From: Xanthobacteraceae bacterium
GTDB taxonomy: Bacteria > Pseudomonadota > Alphaproteobacteria > Rhizobiales > Xanthobacteraceae
DNA length: 6,577 bases
Assembly: GCA_030044035.1 (NCBI GenBank)
Contig: JASHWN010000216.1
Span: 1-6,577 of the forward strand
Direction of reading: 5' to 3'
The notes below the pieces were generated by a model. The model was not told the DNA's origin. It made no database searches and saw nothing but the letters and a program-made list of their open reading frames with translations. How positions within the stretch are numbered: position 1 is the first letter of the stretch; each line of letters begins with the position of its first letter. The position numbers and the translations under genes were made by a program. Shown here one piece after another: positions 1 to 5,756 of the stretch.

Positions 1-263
1 CAATCGCGCCATGCTTCAACGTATTTCATCACACTGTTTGAGCCTTGTACGACTGAGATACCTCGATTCGTTTGGCCTAATAGCGTCGACTGCCAACCTG
101 TTGCCGCTTCGGCAATCGATGGCTACGAAGGCGCAACTTAGCTCGCTAGATTCAGGGATCGGTGGATCGTTCCGGTCTCGCAAGTGTTGGACCAGTGCTC
201 CCGATATAACGTCGGCAATTCCATCGTTGCCTTTTGGTGCAAGCCTTAATGGCTTTGGCCCGT
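1..263. other. Low-GC stretch downstream of the membrane glycosyltransferase gene; no convincing gene
   Basis: This stretch lies 3' of the minus-strand membrane protein gene. A minus-strand frame is open from 312 to 16 (98 codons), overlapping the end of that gene by 49 bp in another frame. Its predicted protein has no motif I recognise, no obvious ribosome-binding site, and codons without third-position GC bias, so I do not call it a gene. A plus-strand open frame (11-355) runs antisense to the 3' end of the membrane protein gene and also has no recognisable motif. The region could be the eroded edge of an acquired segment. I see no tRNA, repeat or terminator here. Confidence 0.4.
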
Positions 264-1847
264 CTAGTGCGGCAGTGGGGGAGGAAAGCCTGGGGGGCGC
301 GCTCGTTGCCACAGTTCGTATACCGGAGTGGAAGTGGTACGAAATTCGCTTTTGATAAAGCCGCGCGCTTGTAGTAGCGCGTCCTGTCTTGCCCGTTGTG
401 TGTCCGGGTCAGTCGAATCCGGCAGCTGTCCGATCATGATCACGTAATCAGCCGAGTCGATTTCTTTTAACACCGCTTGAAGGCGGCCAGTGCCCCAATC
501 CACCAGATCACCATTGGGTAAACCAAAGGCGTGGGCTTCGAAGACGGCCGTCCTGCCGGCGTAACCTTTAGCCATCAAGGGGATGGTTGGATCGTCTGGG
601 CAGATGACCTTTCCTGGAAGCTGGCGCGCCTCCGCAATTACTAAAGGACGGTCGTCTCCGCCATATCCGTCCTTAAGCGCTGTCCAATCCAGCGCCCAAG
701 GGACTCGATATGCATGCCCGAACAGTAAGCTTCCGAATAAGATTCCCGCGGCAATCCGTATTGGTAGGGGGCGGCTGTCATCGCGCAAAAACGCTAAGGC
801 TACGGGCGTCCGCCACGCGCAAAATGCGCCAATGGTGAGAAAGGCTGGTATCAGATTGTTACTATCGCCTCCCTCCTTTGCAACAGCCGCAAGTGAAACG
901 AGAATTGCGCAAATCGTCGCGGCCATTAACCAGCGAACGCGCGGCAATTGCCAGTTATCCCGCGCATCGGTCAAAAGCCAATGCATCAACGCCAACACAA
1001 ACAGAGGAAGACTAACGAGGACCACGGCCGTTTCTCCGAACCTCCGAATGGAATATTTGTATTCCCCCGGCACCTCTACGATGAGATGCCACAAACCCGG
1101 AGCGAAGTACCAAATGGCCCCCAACGTGACCAACATGCCCACCATCGGGATCGCAGCGAATAAGAATTGATTTCGAAAGGAGAACTTTCCGGACTTCGCT
1201 AGCATTGCGAGCGCGGGTACAAACACAAACACCCCTGCGGTTTGCTTAAACATAGTAGCGATAACTAGCAGCGCAGAGCCTGCCATTATGATTGCGACTC
1301 GACGCGGTGCTTTTCTTTCCGACTCCTGGCCGTGATAAAGGACGATCAGAGCCAAAGTCGCAAAGAAAATTGAGACCGTATCCGGGCGCGTCTGCACGAA
1401 GTAGTATTCTGTACGGCTATTGACGGCCAGCAGCAGCACTACGGACACCGCAAATGTCAAGCGATCACTGCGCCCGAAAATCGTCGCGAGCAATACAACT
1501 GCAGCGATTCCGGGTATCACGTTTACAAGTCGCCCCACCTGCAGCGCAGGTCCGGTAAGTTCAAAAGCTTGGGCCAGAACCGCAGTTATCAACGGCCCGT
1601 ACATGTGTGTAGGGCGGTCAGTACCTATGGCGTAGATCGCTTTGCCTTGCAGCATTCGCCACGCGTCAGTGACGATTCCTGCCTCAAATGGATCGACTGG
1701 ATAAGGTAATAGCACGCGGTAAATTATAAAAATGAGATTGGCGCTCACAATGAAAAAAACGACGACACCAATTGCGATAAAGGGCAAATTGCACCATGGG
1801 TCGGCCAATGTCTGCTTTTTTGCAGAAACGGGCATGTCGGGTTGCAT
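264..1847 (-). CDS. Polytopic membrane protein, GT-C / family 39-like glycosyltransferase
   Basis: A 527-residue integral membrane protein, probably a transferase that uses a lipid-linked sugar donor. This is a fold-level guess; donor and acceptor cannot be read from the sequence. A hydrophobic segment near residues 22-47 is followed by an acidic extracytoplasmic loop (D52-P-F-E55), like the first-loop acidic motif of GT-C enzymes such as ArnT and PMT. A THMYGPL stretch and about eight to ten more hydrophobic segments follow up to roughly residue 370. RPDTVS and MFKQTAG stretches resemble those of bacterial family-39 proteins. The last 150 or so residues are more polar, like a soluble C-terminal domain. 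The start is uncertain: neither Met1 nor Met5 has a good Shine-Dalgarno, and an ATGATG/CATCAT palindrome covers Met1. GC content is well below that of the neighbours, suggesting transfer. No neighbouring sugar gene is in the window to hint at the substrate. Confidence 0.7.
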   Translation of the reverse strand: MQPDMPVSAKKQTLADPWCNLPFIAIGVVVFFIVSANLIFIIYRVLLPYPVDPFEAGIVTDAWRMLQGKAIYAIGTDRPTHMYGPLITAVLAQAFELTGPALQVGRLVNVIPGIAAVVLLATIFGRSDRLTFAVSVVLLLAVNSRTEYYFVQTRPDTVSIFFATLALIVLYHGQESERKAPRRVAIIMAGSALLVIATMFKQTAGVFVFVPALAMLAKSGKFSFRNQFLFAAIPMVGMLVTLGAIWYFAPGLWHLIVEVPGEYKYSIRRFGETAVVLVSLPLFVLALMHWLLTDARDNWQLPRVRWLMAATICAILVSLAAVAKEGGDSNNLIPAFLTIGAFCAWRTPVALAFLRDDSRPLPIRIAAGILFGSLLFGHAYRVPWALDWTALKDGYGGDDRPLVIAEARQLPGKVICPDDPTIPLMAKGYAGRTAVFEAHAFGLPNGDLVDWGTGRLQAVLKEIDSADYVIMIGQLPDSTDPDTQRARQDALLQARGFIKSEFRTTSTPVYELWQRARPPGFPPPLPH

Positions 1848-2032
1848 GATGAGGCATCATAGCGAACGCTCTGAGTTATTCAACTCCTAGTTGGTCTGGT
1901 CACAAGCGGCCGGCGCGGGACGCCGCAAAACGGCCGGAAAATGTGCGGAATCCCAGTGTGGAGCTGAAGAGAATTCTGTAGCCTTTTCAATGGTATGGCG
2001 CGCGTCGCCGCTTCTCCTCACACTGACGAACG
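1848..2032. other. Intergenic junction between low-GC and high-GC DNA
   Basis: These 185 bp separate the starting end of the membrane protein gene from the stop of the FMN reductase; both genes are on the minus strand. Base composition changes across this stretch, so it probably contains the boundary of the acquired segment. I see a weak GAGTT-attc-AACTC hairpin (1873-1886) and paired CGGCCGG words (near 1909 and 1931), but no clear intrinsic terminator with a U-tract for the reductase and no clear promoter for the membrane protein. A minus-strand frame stays open through here from inside the reductase gene but looks like a shadow. Confidence 0.4.
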
Positions 2033-2620
2033 TTACGCCGCCGCGGCTTGCTTGGCCGCCGGCTTCAGCCGTTCGACCAGCGTCGCAAACCGATTGACGA
2101 AGCCTTGCAGAAACTTCCGCGTGTTCTCGTCGCCGATATTGCCATGCTCGTCGATCAGGTTCGGTTTGAAGGTCACGTAGGCTTCGCCGCCCAATAGAAC
2201 CGCGCCGAGGCTGACCAAAACGTTGCGCAGATGCTGCTGCGCCAGCGCGCTGCCGATGGCGCCCGGCGAGGTGCCGGTGATGAAAGCGGGTTTTTCCGCC
2301 CACACGCCGGTGCCGTAGGGCCGGGAGCCCCAGTCGATGGCGTTCTTCAAGACCGCCGGGATCGACCGGTCGTGCTCCGGCGTAACGAACAGCACACCGT
2401 CGGCGCGCGCGATCTCCTGCTTGAAGCGCGCGACCTCGGCCGGCAAGCTTGCTTCATTGTCCTGATTGTACATGGGCAGATCGTCGATCCGGGCGAAAGT
2501 GGCCTCGAATTTCCCGGCGCCGAGCCGCGCCAGCGCGCGAGCGAGCTTGCGATTGATCGAATCGCGGCGGTTCGATCCGACAACAACGGCGATTTGGGGC
2601 AGGGCGGCTTGTGCGGGCAT
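2033..2620 (-). CDS. NAD(P)H-dependent FMN reductase (ChrR/YieF-like flavodoxin-fold quinone or chromate reductase family)
   Basis: A soluble 195-residue flavoprotein of the NADPH_FMN_red family, which reduces quinones, chromate or other electrophiles with NAD(P)H. The N-terminal beta strand leads into the FMN-phosphate loop GSNRRDSINRKLA (residues 15-27). The second flavin loop is TPEHDRSIPAVLKNAIDW (residues 81-98); relatives usually have PEYN, so His84-Asp85 replace Tyr-Asn beside the flavin. LPMYNQDNE (residues 49-57) is also typical, and the length is normal for the family. The start is well supported: on the minus strand AAGGAG (2627-2632) lies 6 nt before the ATG. The gene diverges from an HxlR regulator 76 bp away and is probably its target. 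The Ala-rich tail (AAKQAAAA) is not functionally informative. The true substrate is not visible from sequence. Confidence 0.88.
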   Translation of the reverse strand: MPAQAALPQIAVVVGSNRRDSINRKLARALARLGAGKFEATFARIDDLPMYNQDNEASLPAEVARFKQEIARADGVLFVTPEHDRSIPAVLKNAIDWGSRPYGTGVWAEKPAFITGTSPGAIGSALAQQHLRNVLVSLGAVLLGGEAYVTFKPNLIDEHGNIGDENTRKFLQGFVNRFATLVERLKPAAKQAAAA

Positions 2621-2633
2621 CGTGCGCTCCTTA

Positions 2634-2648
2634 GTTAGAATTTGTAAC
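2634..2648. promoter_or_regulatory. Candidate HxlR operator, 15-bp near-perfect palindrome
   Basis: GTTAGAATTTGTAAC is symmetric at every position except one G/G pair (positions 5 and 11 of 15, centre 2641). Two further outer pairs also match (2632/2650 and 2630/2652). It lies in the divergent intergenic region, next to the Shine-Dalgarno of the reductase (2627-2632), where a bound dimer could block transcription in that direction and possibly autoregulate the HxlR gene. HxlR proteins bind such AT-rich inverted repeats as dimers. Binding by the neighbouring regulator is inferred. Confidence 0.55.
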
Positions 2649-2696
2649 CAGGGCTAGGATGGTGACCGCGGGGAAGCCGCGCAAGAAGGCACATCG

Positions 2697-3095
2697 ATGA
2701 AACCAGGAAACACCCGTTTGCCCGGCGACTGCCGCGCCATCGGCGACGTGCTGGCCCGCGTCGGCGACAAATGGTCGGTGCTGGTGGTCACCCGGCTCGG
2801 CGACGGGCCGATGCGCTTCAACGAGCTCAAGCGCTCGATCGGCGGCATCTCGCAGCGCATGCTGACATTGACGCTGCGCGGCCTCGAGCGCGACGGCCTG
2901 GTGACGCGCACCGTGTTGCCGACCGTTCCGCCGCGCGTCGACTATGCGCTCACCCCGCTCGGCCGCGATCTGTTGCAGCCGGTCTCGGCGCTCGGTGCCT
3001 GGGCGATACGCAACCAGGCCAAAATCGCCCGCGCCCGCGACCGGTTCGATGCGGCTGAGGCGACGCCGGCTACGGCGGCCGGCGCATCGGCATAG
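2697..3095 (+). CDS. HxlR-family winged-helix transcriptional regulator
   Basis: A 132-residue MarR-like winged-helix DNA-binding protein of the HxlR/DUF24 family. The family signature is clear: DCRAIGDVLARVGDKWSVLV near residues 11-30, RFNELKRSIGGISQRMLT (40-57, containing the recognition helix), LRGLERDGLVTRT (60-72), and the wing VPPRVDYALTPLG (77-89). Cys12 sits at the position of the redox-sensing N-terminal cysteine used by YodB, HypR and QorR, which respond to quinones, diamide or hypochlorite and often control an adjacent oxidoreductase. It is transcribed divergently from a flavin reductase, which fits that role. AAGAAGG (2683-2689) lies 7 nt before the ATG. The Ala-rich end after residue 118 looks disordered. 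The inducer is unknown, and no second conserved cysteine is present, so a one-Cys mechanism is likely if it is redox-sensing. Confidence 0.9.
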   Translation: MKPGNTRLPGDCRAIGDVLARVGDKWSVLVVTRLGDGPMRFNELKRSIGGISQRMLTLTLRGLERDGLVTRTVLPTVPPRVDYALTPLGRDLLQPVSALGAWAIRNQAKIARARDRFDAAEATPATAAGASA

Positions 3096-3121
3096 ACAAG
3101 GCTGGTGCTCGGATATACAAT
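3093..3121 (+). promoter_or_regulatory. Sigma70-like promoter of the toxin-antitoxin operon
   Basis: TAGACA (3093-3098, 5 of 6 to the consensus TTGACA) and TACAAT (3116-3121, 5 of 6 to TATAAT) are separated by exactly 17 bp. The -35 box overlaps the TAG stop codon of the HxlR gene. The -10 box falls at the centre of the 29-bp palindrome, so an operator-bound repressor would exclude RNA polymerase. The expected start point is near 3128, leaving a leader of about 19 nt before the antitoxin ATG. Confidence 0.6.
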
Positions 3122-3134
3122 GTATATCCGAGCA
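3106..3134. promoter_or_regulatory. Perfect 29-bp palindrome, probable autoregulatory operator of the MazEF-type operon
   Basis: The left arm TGCTCGGATATACA (3106-3119) and the right arm TGTATATCCGAGCA (3121-3134) are exact reverse complements around a single A at 3120. The AT-rich core contains the promoter -10 box, and the palindrome ends 12 bp before the antitoxin start codon. AbrB-fold MazE antitoxins bind such palindromes as dimers, alone or with toxin, to repress their own operon. It is not followed by a U-tract, so a terminator reading is unlikely. Confidence 0.75.
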
Positions 3135-3146
3135 AAGGCGGTTGCC

Positions 3147-3494
3147 ATGAAGACCAAAGTTGCGAAATGGGGCAATAGCCTAGCGGTGCGGCTGCCCAAG
3201 CCGCTCGTGGACGATCTGGGCTTGAGGCCGGGCCGCGAAGTCGAGCTTCGTCAGGACGGTACGCATTTGACGCTGGAAATGATCCCTGTCCGTAAAATCC
3301 CACGATATCGGCTGGAGGACCTTTTGGCGCAAATCAAGCCGGGTCAAAAACCACCACCGCTTGAGGATTGGTCCGCGGTCGAGCCGCCATGGCCCGACGA
3401 CGACTGGAGCGATGTTGCTCCGAGCGACGAAGAATGGGCTGCGATGAAGCGCAAGGCGAGGGCAAAAGGTGCCAAACGAAAGCGCCGCGGTTGA
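3147..3494 (+). CDS. mazE: MazE-like antitoxin, AbrB/SpoVT-type swapped-hairpin DNA-binding protein
   Basis: A 115-residue antitoxin that should bind DNA through its N-terminus and neutralise the adjacent MazF-type RNase through its C-terminus. The N-terminus MKTKVAKWGNSLAVRLPK (1-18) is the classic MazE/AbrB swapped-hairpin signature, followed by GLRPGREVELRQDGTHLTLEM. After residue 50 comes an acidic, Trp-rich segment with DWSAVE and DWSDVA, which probably wraps the toxin. It ends in a very basic tail ([15 protein letters not shown]) and is longer than the roughly 80 residues of E. coli MazE. I chose ATG 3147 because the conserved domain begins there and AAAGG (3134-3138) is 8 nt upstream; an in-frame ATG (3120) and GTG (3105) lie inside the operator. 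The last eight codons overlap the toxin gene. Confidence 0.85.
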   Translation: MKTKVAKWGNSLAVRLPKPLVDDLGLRPGREVELRQDGTHLTLEMIPVRKIPRYRLEDLLAQIKPGQKPPPLEDWSAVEPPWPDDDWSDVAPSDEEWAAMKRKARAKGAKRKRRG

Positions 3495-3825
3495 GGCTGG
3501 TGACATTCTTTGGATTGATTTCGGAAAGCCGGTCGGACATGAGCAGGGCGGCCGGCGGCCGGCGGTGGTTCTGACGCGGCAGGTCTATAATGTGCGTTCA
3601 TCGGTTCTCCTGGTCTGTCCAATCACTCGAAAACGGCGGAATTGGCCGTTCGAGGTTGATCTCGCTCTCACTGGAGGATTGAGCGGCGTCGTGCTTGTGG
3701 ACCAAATCAGAGTTGTCGATCCGGTCGCGCGACCGGTCGGTTACGGCGGCAGGTTGCCTCATGACGTGCTCGGTGAAGTAAAAGCAAAGCTCGCCGCGCT
3801 GCTTGGAATCGCTGTTTCCTTCTGA
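3469..3825 (+). CDS. mazF: MazF/PemK-family endoribonuclease toxin
   Basis: A 118-residue type II toxin expected to cleave RNA at a short sequence, which cannot be predicted here. Family marks in order are GDILWIDF (11-18), [13 protein letters not shown] (23-35), the CPIT strand (50-53) and [10 protein letters not shown] near residues 75-84. Arg30 in GRRPAVV and Thr53 in CPIT match the catalytic Arg/Thr positions of MazF, and the length is normal, so the toxin looks intact. It starts with GTG, and GAGGG (3458-3462) lies 6 nt upstream. It overlaps the antitoxin gene by 26 bp in the +1 frame, implying translational coupling and lower output than the antitoxin. ilvC begins 44 bp after its stop with no visible terminator between. 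Confidence 0.9.
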   Translation: MPNESAAVEAGDILWIDFGKPVGHEQGGRRPAVVLTRQVYNVRSSVLLVCPITRKRRNWPFEVDLALTGGLSGVVLVDQIRVVDPVARPVGYGGRLPHDVLGEVKAKLAALLGIAVSF

Positions 3826-3869
3826 TCTTTTTCCAGCTACACGCACGATCGCAAACGGAGTGCAAGAAG

Positions 3870-4889
3870 ATGCGCGTTTACTACGACCGCGACGCCGACC
3901 TGAACCTGATCAAGGGCAAGAAGGTCGCCATCATCGGCTACGGCAGCCAGGGCCACGCCCATGCGCTCAATCTGCGCGATTCCGGCGTCAAGGAGGTCGC
4001 GGTCGCGTTGCGCAAGACCTCGCAGGGCGTCAAGAAGGCCGAAGGCGAAAAGCTGCCGGTCAAGGACGTCGCCGAGGCCGCCAAATGGGCCGACGTGATG
4101 ATGATGCTCACCCCCGACGAGCTGCAGGCCGACATCTATACCAATGCGCTGCACGGCAACATGAAGCAGGGCGCGGCCTTGATGTTCGCGCATGGGCTCA
4201 ACATCCATTTCAACCTGATCGAACCGCGCGCCGATCTCGACGTCATGATGATCGCCCCCAAGGGGCCGGGCCACACGGTGCGCTCCGAATATCAGCGCGG
4301 CGCCGGCGTGCCGTGCCTGCTCGCGATCCATCGCGACGCGTCGGGCAACGCCCACGACCTGTGCCTGTCCTACGGCGCGGCGATCGGCGGCGGCCGCGCC
4401 GGCATCATCGAGACCACGTTCCGCGAGGAATGCGAGACCGATCTGTTCGGCGAGCAGACCGTGCTGTGCGGCGGCGTGGTCGAGCTGATGAAGGCCGGCT
4501 ACGACACGCTGGTGGCGGCCGGCTACGCGCCCGAAATGGCCTATTTCGAGTGCATCCACGAGATGAAGCTGATCGTCGACCTGATCTACGAGGGCGGCAT
4601 CGCCAACATGAACTATTCGGTGTCGAACACCGCCGAGTACGGCGAATACGTCTCCGGGCCGCGCGTCATCAACGACGAAACCCGCGCCGAGATGAAAAAC
4701 ATCCTGGCCGACATCCAGTCCGGCAAATTCGTCAAGGAGTGGATGCTGGAGAACAAGGTCAACCAGACCTCGTTCAAGGCGATGCGGACAAAACTCGCGG
4801 CGCATCCGGCCGAAGCGGTCGGCGCCAAGCTGCGCGAGATGATGCCGTGGATCAGAGAGCGCGCGCTCGTTGATCGCAGTAGGAATTGA
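3870..4889 (+). CDS. ilvC: Ketol-acid reductoisomerase (NADP+), class I
   Basis: The 339-residue cytosolic enzyme of valine and isoleucine synthesis. It isomerises and reduces 2-acetolactate or 2-aceto-2-hydroxybutyrate to the dihydroxy acid, using NADPH and Mg2+. The Rossmann motif [10 protein letters not shown] is at 23-32, and the cofactor loop [14 protein letters not shown] at 46-59 (Arg48 and Ser51 suit NADPH). AHGLNIHF (107-114) carries catalytic His108, and PKGPGHTVR is at 130-138. Metal ligands are Asp191 and Glu195 (TDLFGEQ) and Glu227 and Glu231 (FECIHE), with substrate Ser252. All key residues are present and the length is usual for class I. GGAG (3857-3860) is 9 nt before ATG. The last 12 codons include the gene's only AGA and AGG arginine codons and are repeated with synonymous changes 88 bp downstream. 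I see no promoter in the 44 bp upstream. Confidence 0.97.
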   Translation: MRVYYDRDADLNLIKGKKVAIIGYGSQGHAHALNLRDSGVKEVAVALRKTSQGVKKAEGEKLPVKDVAEAAKWADVMMMLTPDELQADIYTNALHGNMKQGAALMFAHGLNIHFNLIEPRADLDVMMIAPKGPGHTVRSEYQRGAGVPCLLAIHRDASGNAHDLCLSYGAAIGGGRAGIIETTFREECETDLFGEQTVLCGGVVELMKAGYDTLVAAGYAPEMAYFECIHEMKLIVDLIYEGGIANMNYSVSNTAEYGEYVSGPRVINDETRAEMKNILADIQSGKFVKEWMLENKVNQTSFKAMRTKLAAHPAEAVGAKLREMMPWIRERALVDRSRN

Positions 4890-4912
4890 TCCGCGGCATT
4901 TTGCATGAAGAC

Positions 4913-4935
4913 GGGCTCGCGGGGCGAGCCCTTTT
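4913..4935 (+). terminator. Intrinsic terminator of ilvC
   Basis: GGGCTCGC (4913-4920) and GCGAGCCC (4924-4931) form a perfect 8-bp GC-rich stem with a GGG loop, followed directly by TTTT (4932-4935). It starts 24 nt after the ilvC stop. It lies between the working ilvC tail and the orphan second copy of that tail. Confidence 0.85.
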
Positions 4936-4936
4936 G

Positions 4937-4977
4937 GGATCAGGGAGCGGGCGCTGGTCGATCGCTCGCGCAATTGA
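4937..4977 (+). repeat. Orphan second copy of the ilvC 3' end (displaced gene tail)
   Basis: Codons from 4939 read [16 protein letters not shown], identical in protein to ilvC codons 4851-4889. At DNA level 30 of 39 positions match. Six of the twelve codons differ and every difference is synonymous: AGA/AGG, CGC/CGG, CTC/CTG, GTT/GTC, AGT/TCG and AGG/CGC. The exact match begins at GGATCAG (4849 and 4937), and the preceding Trp codon is GGG here. The offset is exactly 88 bp. It has no start and lies beyond the terminator, so it is not expressed as protein. Its codons fit the rest of ilvC better than the tail now in use, suggesting that this copy is the original chromosomal tail. Confidence 0.8.
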
Positions 4978-5026
4978 GCGGCGGGACTTGCGCTCGGCGC
5001 CGGCATGAGACCTGCGCAAAGCGCCC

Positions 5027-5054
5027 TTGATCTCGGAATTTCGCCCGCTACACT
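5027..5054 (+). promoter_or_regulatory. Possible sigma70-like promoter of the PEBP gene
   Basis: TTGATC (5027-5032) and TACACT (5049-5054) are separated by 16 bp, each matching four of six consensus bases. The site is about 30 bp upstream of a strong ribosome-binding site and beyond the ilvC terminator, where a separate promoter is needed. Matches are modest. Confidence 0.4.
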
Positions 5055-5086
5055 CCCCCCGCGCAGATAAACAGGGAGGAAGCAAC

Positions 5087-5698
5087 ATGTATGTCAAGCG
5101 ACATATGTTCGCCGCCGCCGCCGCCGTTTTGGCGCTCGGCCTGGTCGGCCCGACCGCCCCGACCGCCCATGCGGCCGGCGTTTTCACGTTGGCGTCGAAG
5201 ACCTTCAACGACGGCCAGTTGATGCCGAAGGAAGCGGCCAACGCGAATCCGACGGGCAAAGCCCCGAACTGCGTCGGTCAGAACGTGTCGCCGGAACTGC
5301 ACTGGACCAACGTGCCGGACGGTACCAAGAGCCTGGTGCTGTTGATGTTCGATCCCGAGGGCCGCGCGCCGTTCGGCGTCAGCCACTGGGTCGCCTACGG
5401 CATCGATCCCACCAAGGTTACCGGCTTTCCCGAGGGCTCTGCCGGCAAGGATTCTAACCAGTTCGTCGGTGGCAAGAGCCTGATGGGCGTCGGCCATTAT
5501 TCCGGGCCCTGCACGCCGCCCGGCCAGACGGCGCACCATTACACGTTCACGCTCATCGCGACCGATTTCGCACCGGACGAGTTGCCGCCCGGTCTGACCC
5601 GCGAGGAATTGATCGCCAAGTTCGGCTCACCGCCGTCACCGCACGTGAAGGGCGTGAGCGGCCTGGTTGGCCTGTTCGTCAATCCGTACCCGAAGTAA
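5087..5698 (+). CDS. Secreted PEBP-family protein (YbhB/YbcL, Raf-kinase-inhibitor-like)
   Basis: A 203-residue phosphatidylethanolamine-binding-protein family member, predicted periplasmic. The N-terminus MYVKRHMF, an Ala/Leu-rich core (9-21) and AHA (27-29) form a Sec signal peptide, with likely cleavage after Ala29. Mature-part motifs are SPELHW (68-73), LMFDPEGRAPFGVSHWVAY (86-104, the ligand-pocket Asp89 and His100) and GPCTPPGQTAHHYTFTL (140-156), both PEBP signatures. Cys62 and Cys142 are the only mature cysteines and could form a disulfide. ATG 5087 is preferred over an upstream in-frame start at 5027 because AGGGAGGA (5073-5080) lies 6 nt before it and the signal peptide begins there. 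The physiological role of bacterial PEBPs is poorly known. Its position between ilvC and leuA does not imply a role in amino acid synthesis. Confidence 0.88.
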   Translation: MYVKRHMFAAAAAVLALGLVGPTAPTAHAAGVFTLASKTFNDGQLMPKEAANANPTGKAPNCVGQNVSPELHWTNVPDGTKSLVLLMFDPEGRAPFGVSHWVAYGIDPTKVTGFPEGSAGKDSNQFVGGKSLMGVGHYSGPCTPPGQTAHHYTFTLIATDFAPDELPPGLTREELIAKFGSPPSPHVKGVSGLVGLFVNPYPK

Positions 5699-5723
5699 GC
5701 GCGGATTTCGGAAGGTTTTGCGG

Positions 5724-5756
5724 GCGGCGCCGCGCTCTTGCGGCGCCGCGCGCTCT
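5724..5756 (+). terminator. GC-rich hairpin after the PEBP gene, possible terminator, built from a tandem repeat
   Basis: GCGGCGCCGC occurs at 5724-5733 and 5740-5749. Because the word is its own reverse complement, the two copies can form a 10-bp stem with a GCTCTT loop. The unit GCGGCGCCGCGCTCTT is repeated almost exactly in tandem, the second copy having two extra bases. It begins 26 nt after the stop codon. The following bases (GCGCTCTTCC) are only weakly U-rich, so termination efficiency is doubtful. Confidence 0.45.

Noticed and set aside
16..312. A 98-codon minus-strand frame downstream of and overlapping the membrane protein gene
   Set aside because: No motif, no ribosome-binding site and no coding-like codon bias. 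Kept only as a remark on the region.
583..1170. A 195-codon plus-strand frame inside the membrane glycosyltransferase gene
   Set aside because: Antisense to a gene with clear membrane topology; the translation has no recognisable domain.
1846..1860. ATGATG-AGG-CATCAT palindrome over the start codon of the membrane protein gene
   Set aside because: Short arms and no supporting promoter; too weak to call an operator.
1887..2303. Minus-strand frame running from inside the FMN reductase into the intergenic region
   Set aside because: It overlaps the well-supported reductase in another frame and has no motif. A frameshifted extension of the reductase is unlikely because the reductase is already full length.
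3837..5006. A 389-codon minus-strand open frame covering ilvC, and a 356-codon plus-strand frame at 3803-4873
   Set aside because: Both overlap ilvC, whose motifs are complete. Long alternative frames are expected in GC-rich DNA with strong third-position bias, and the alternatives have no recognisable domain.
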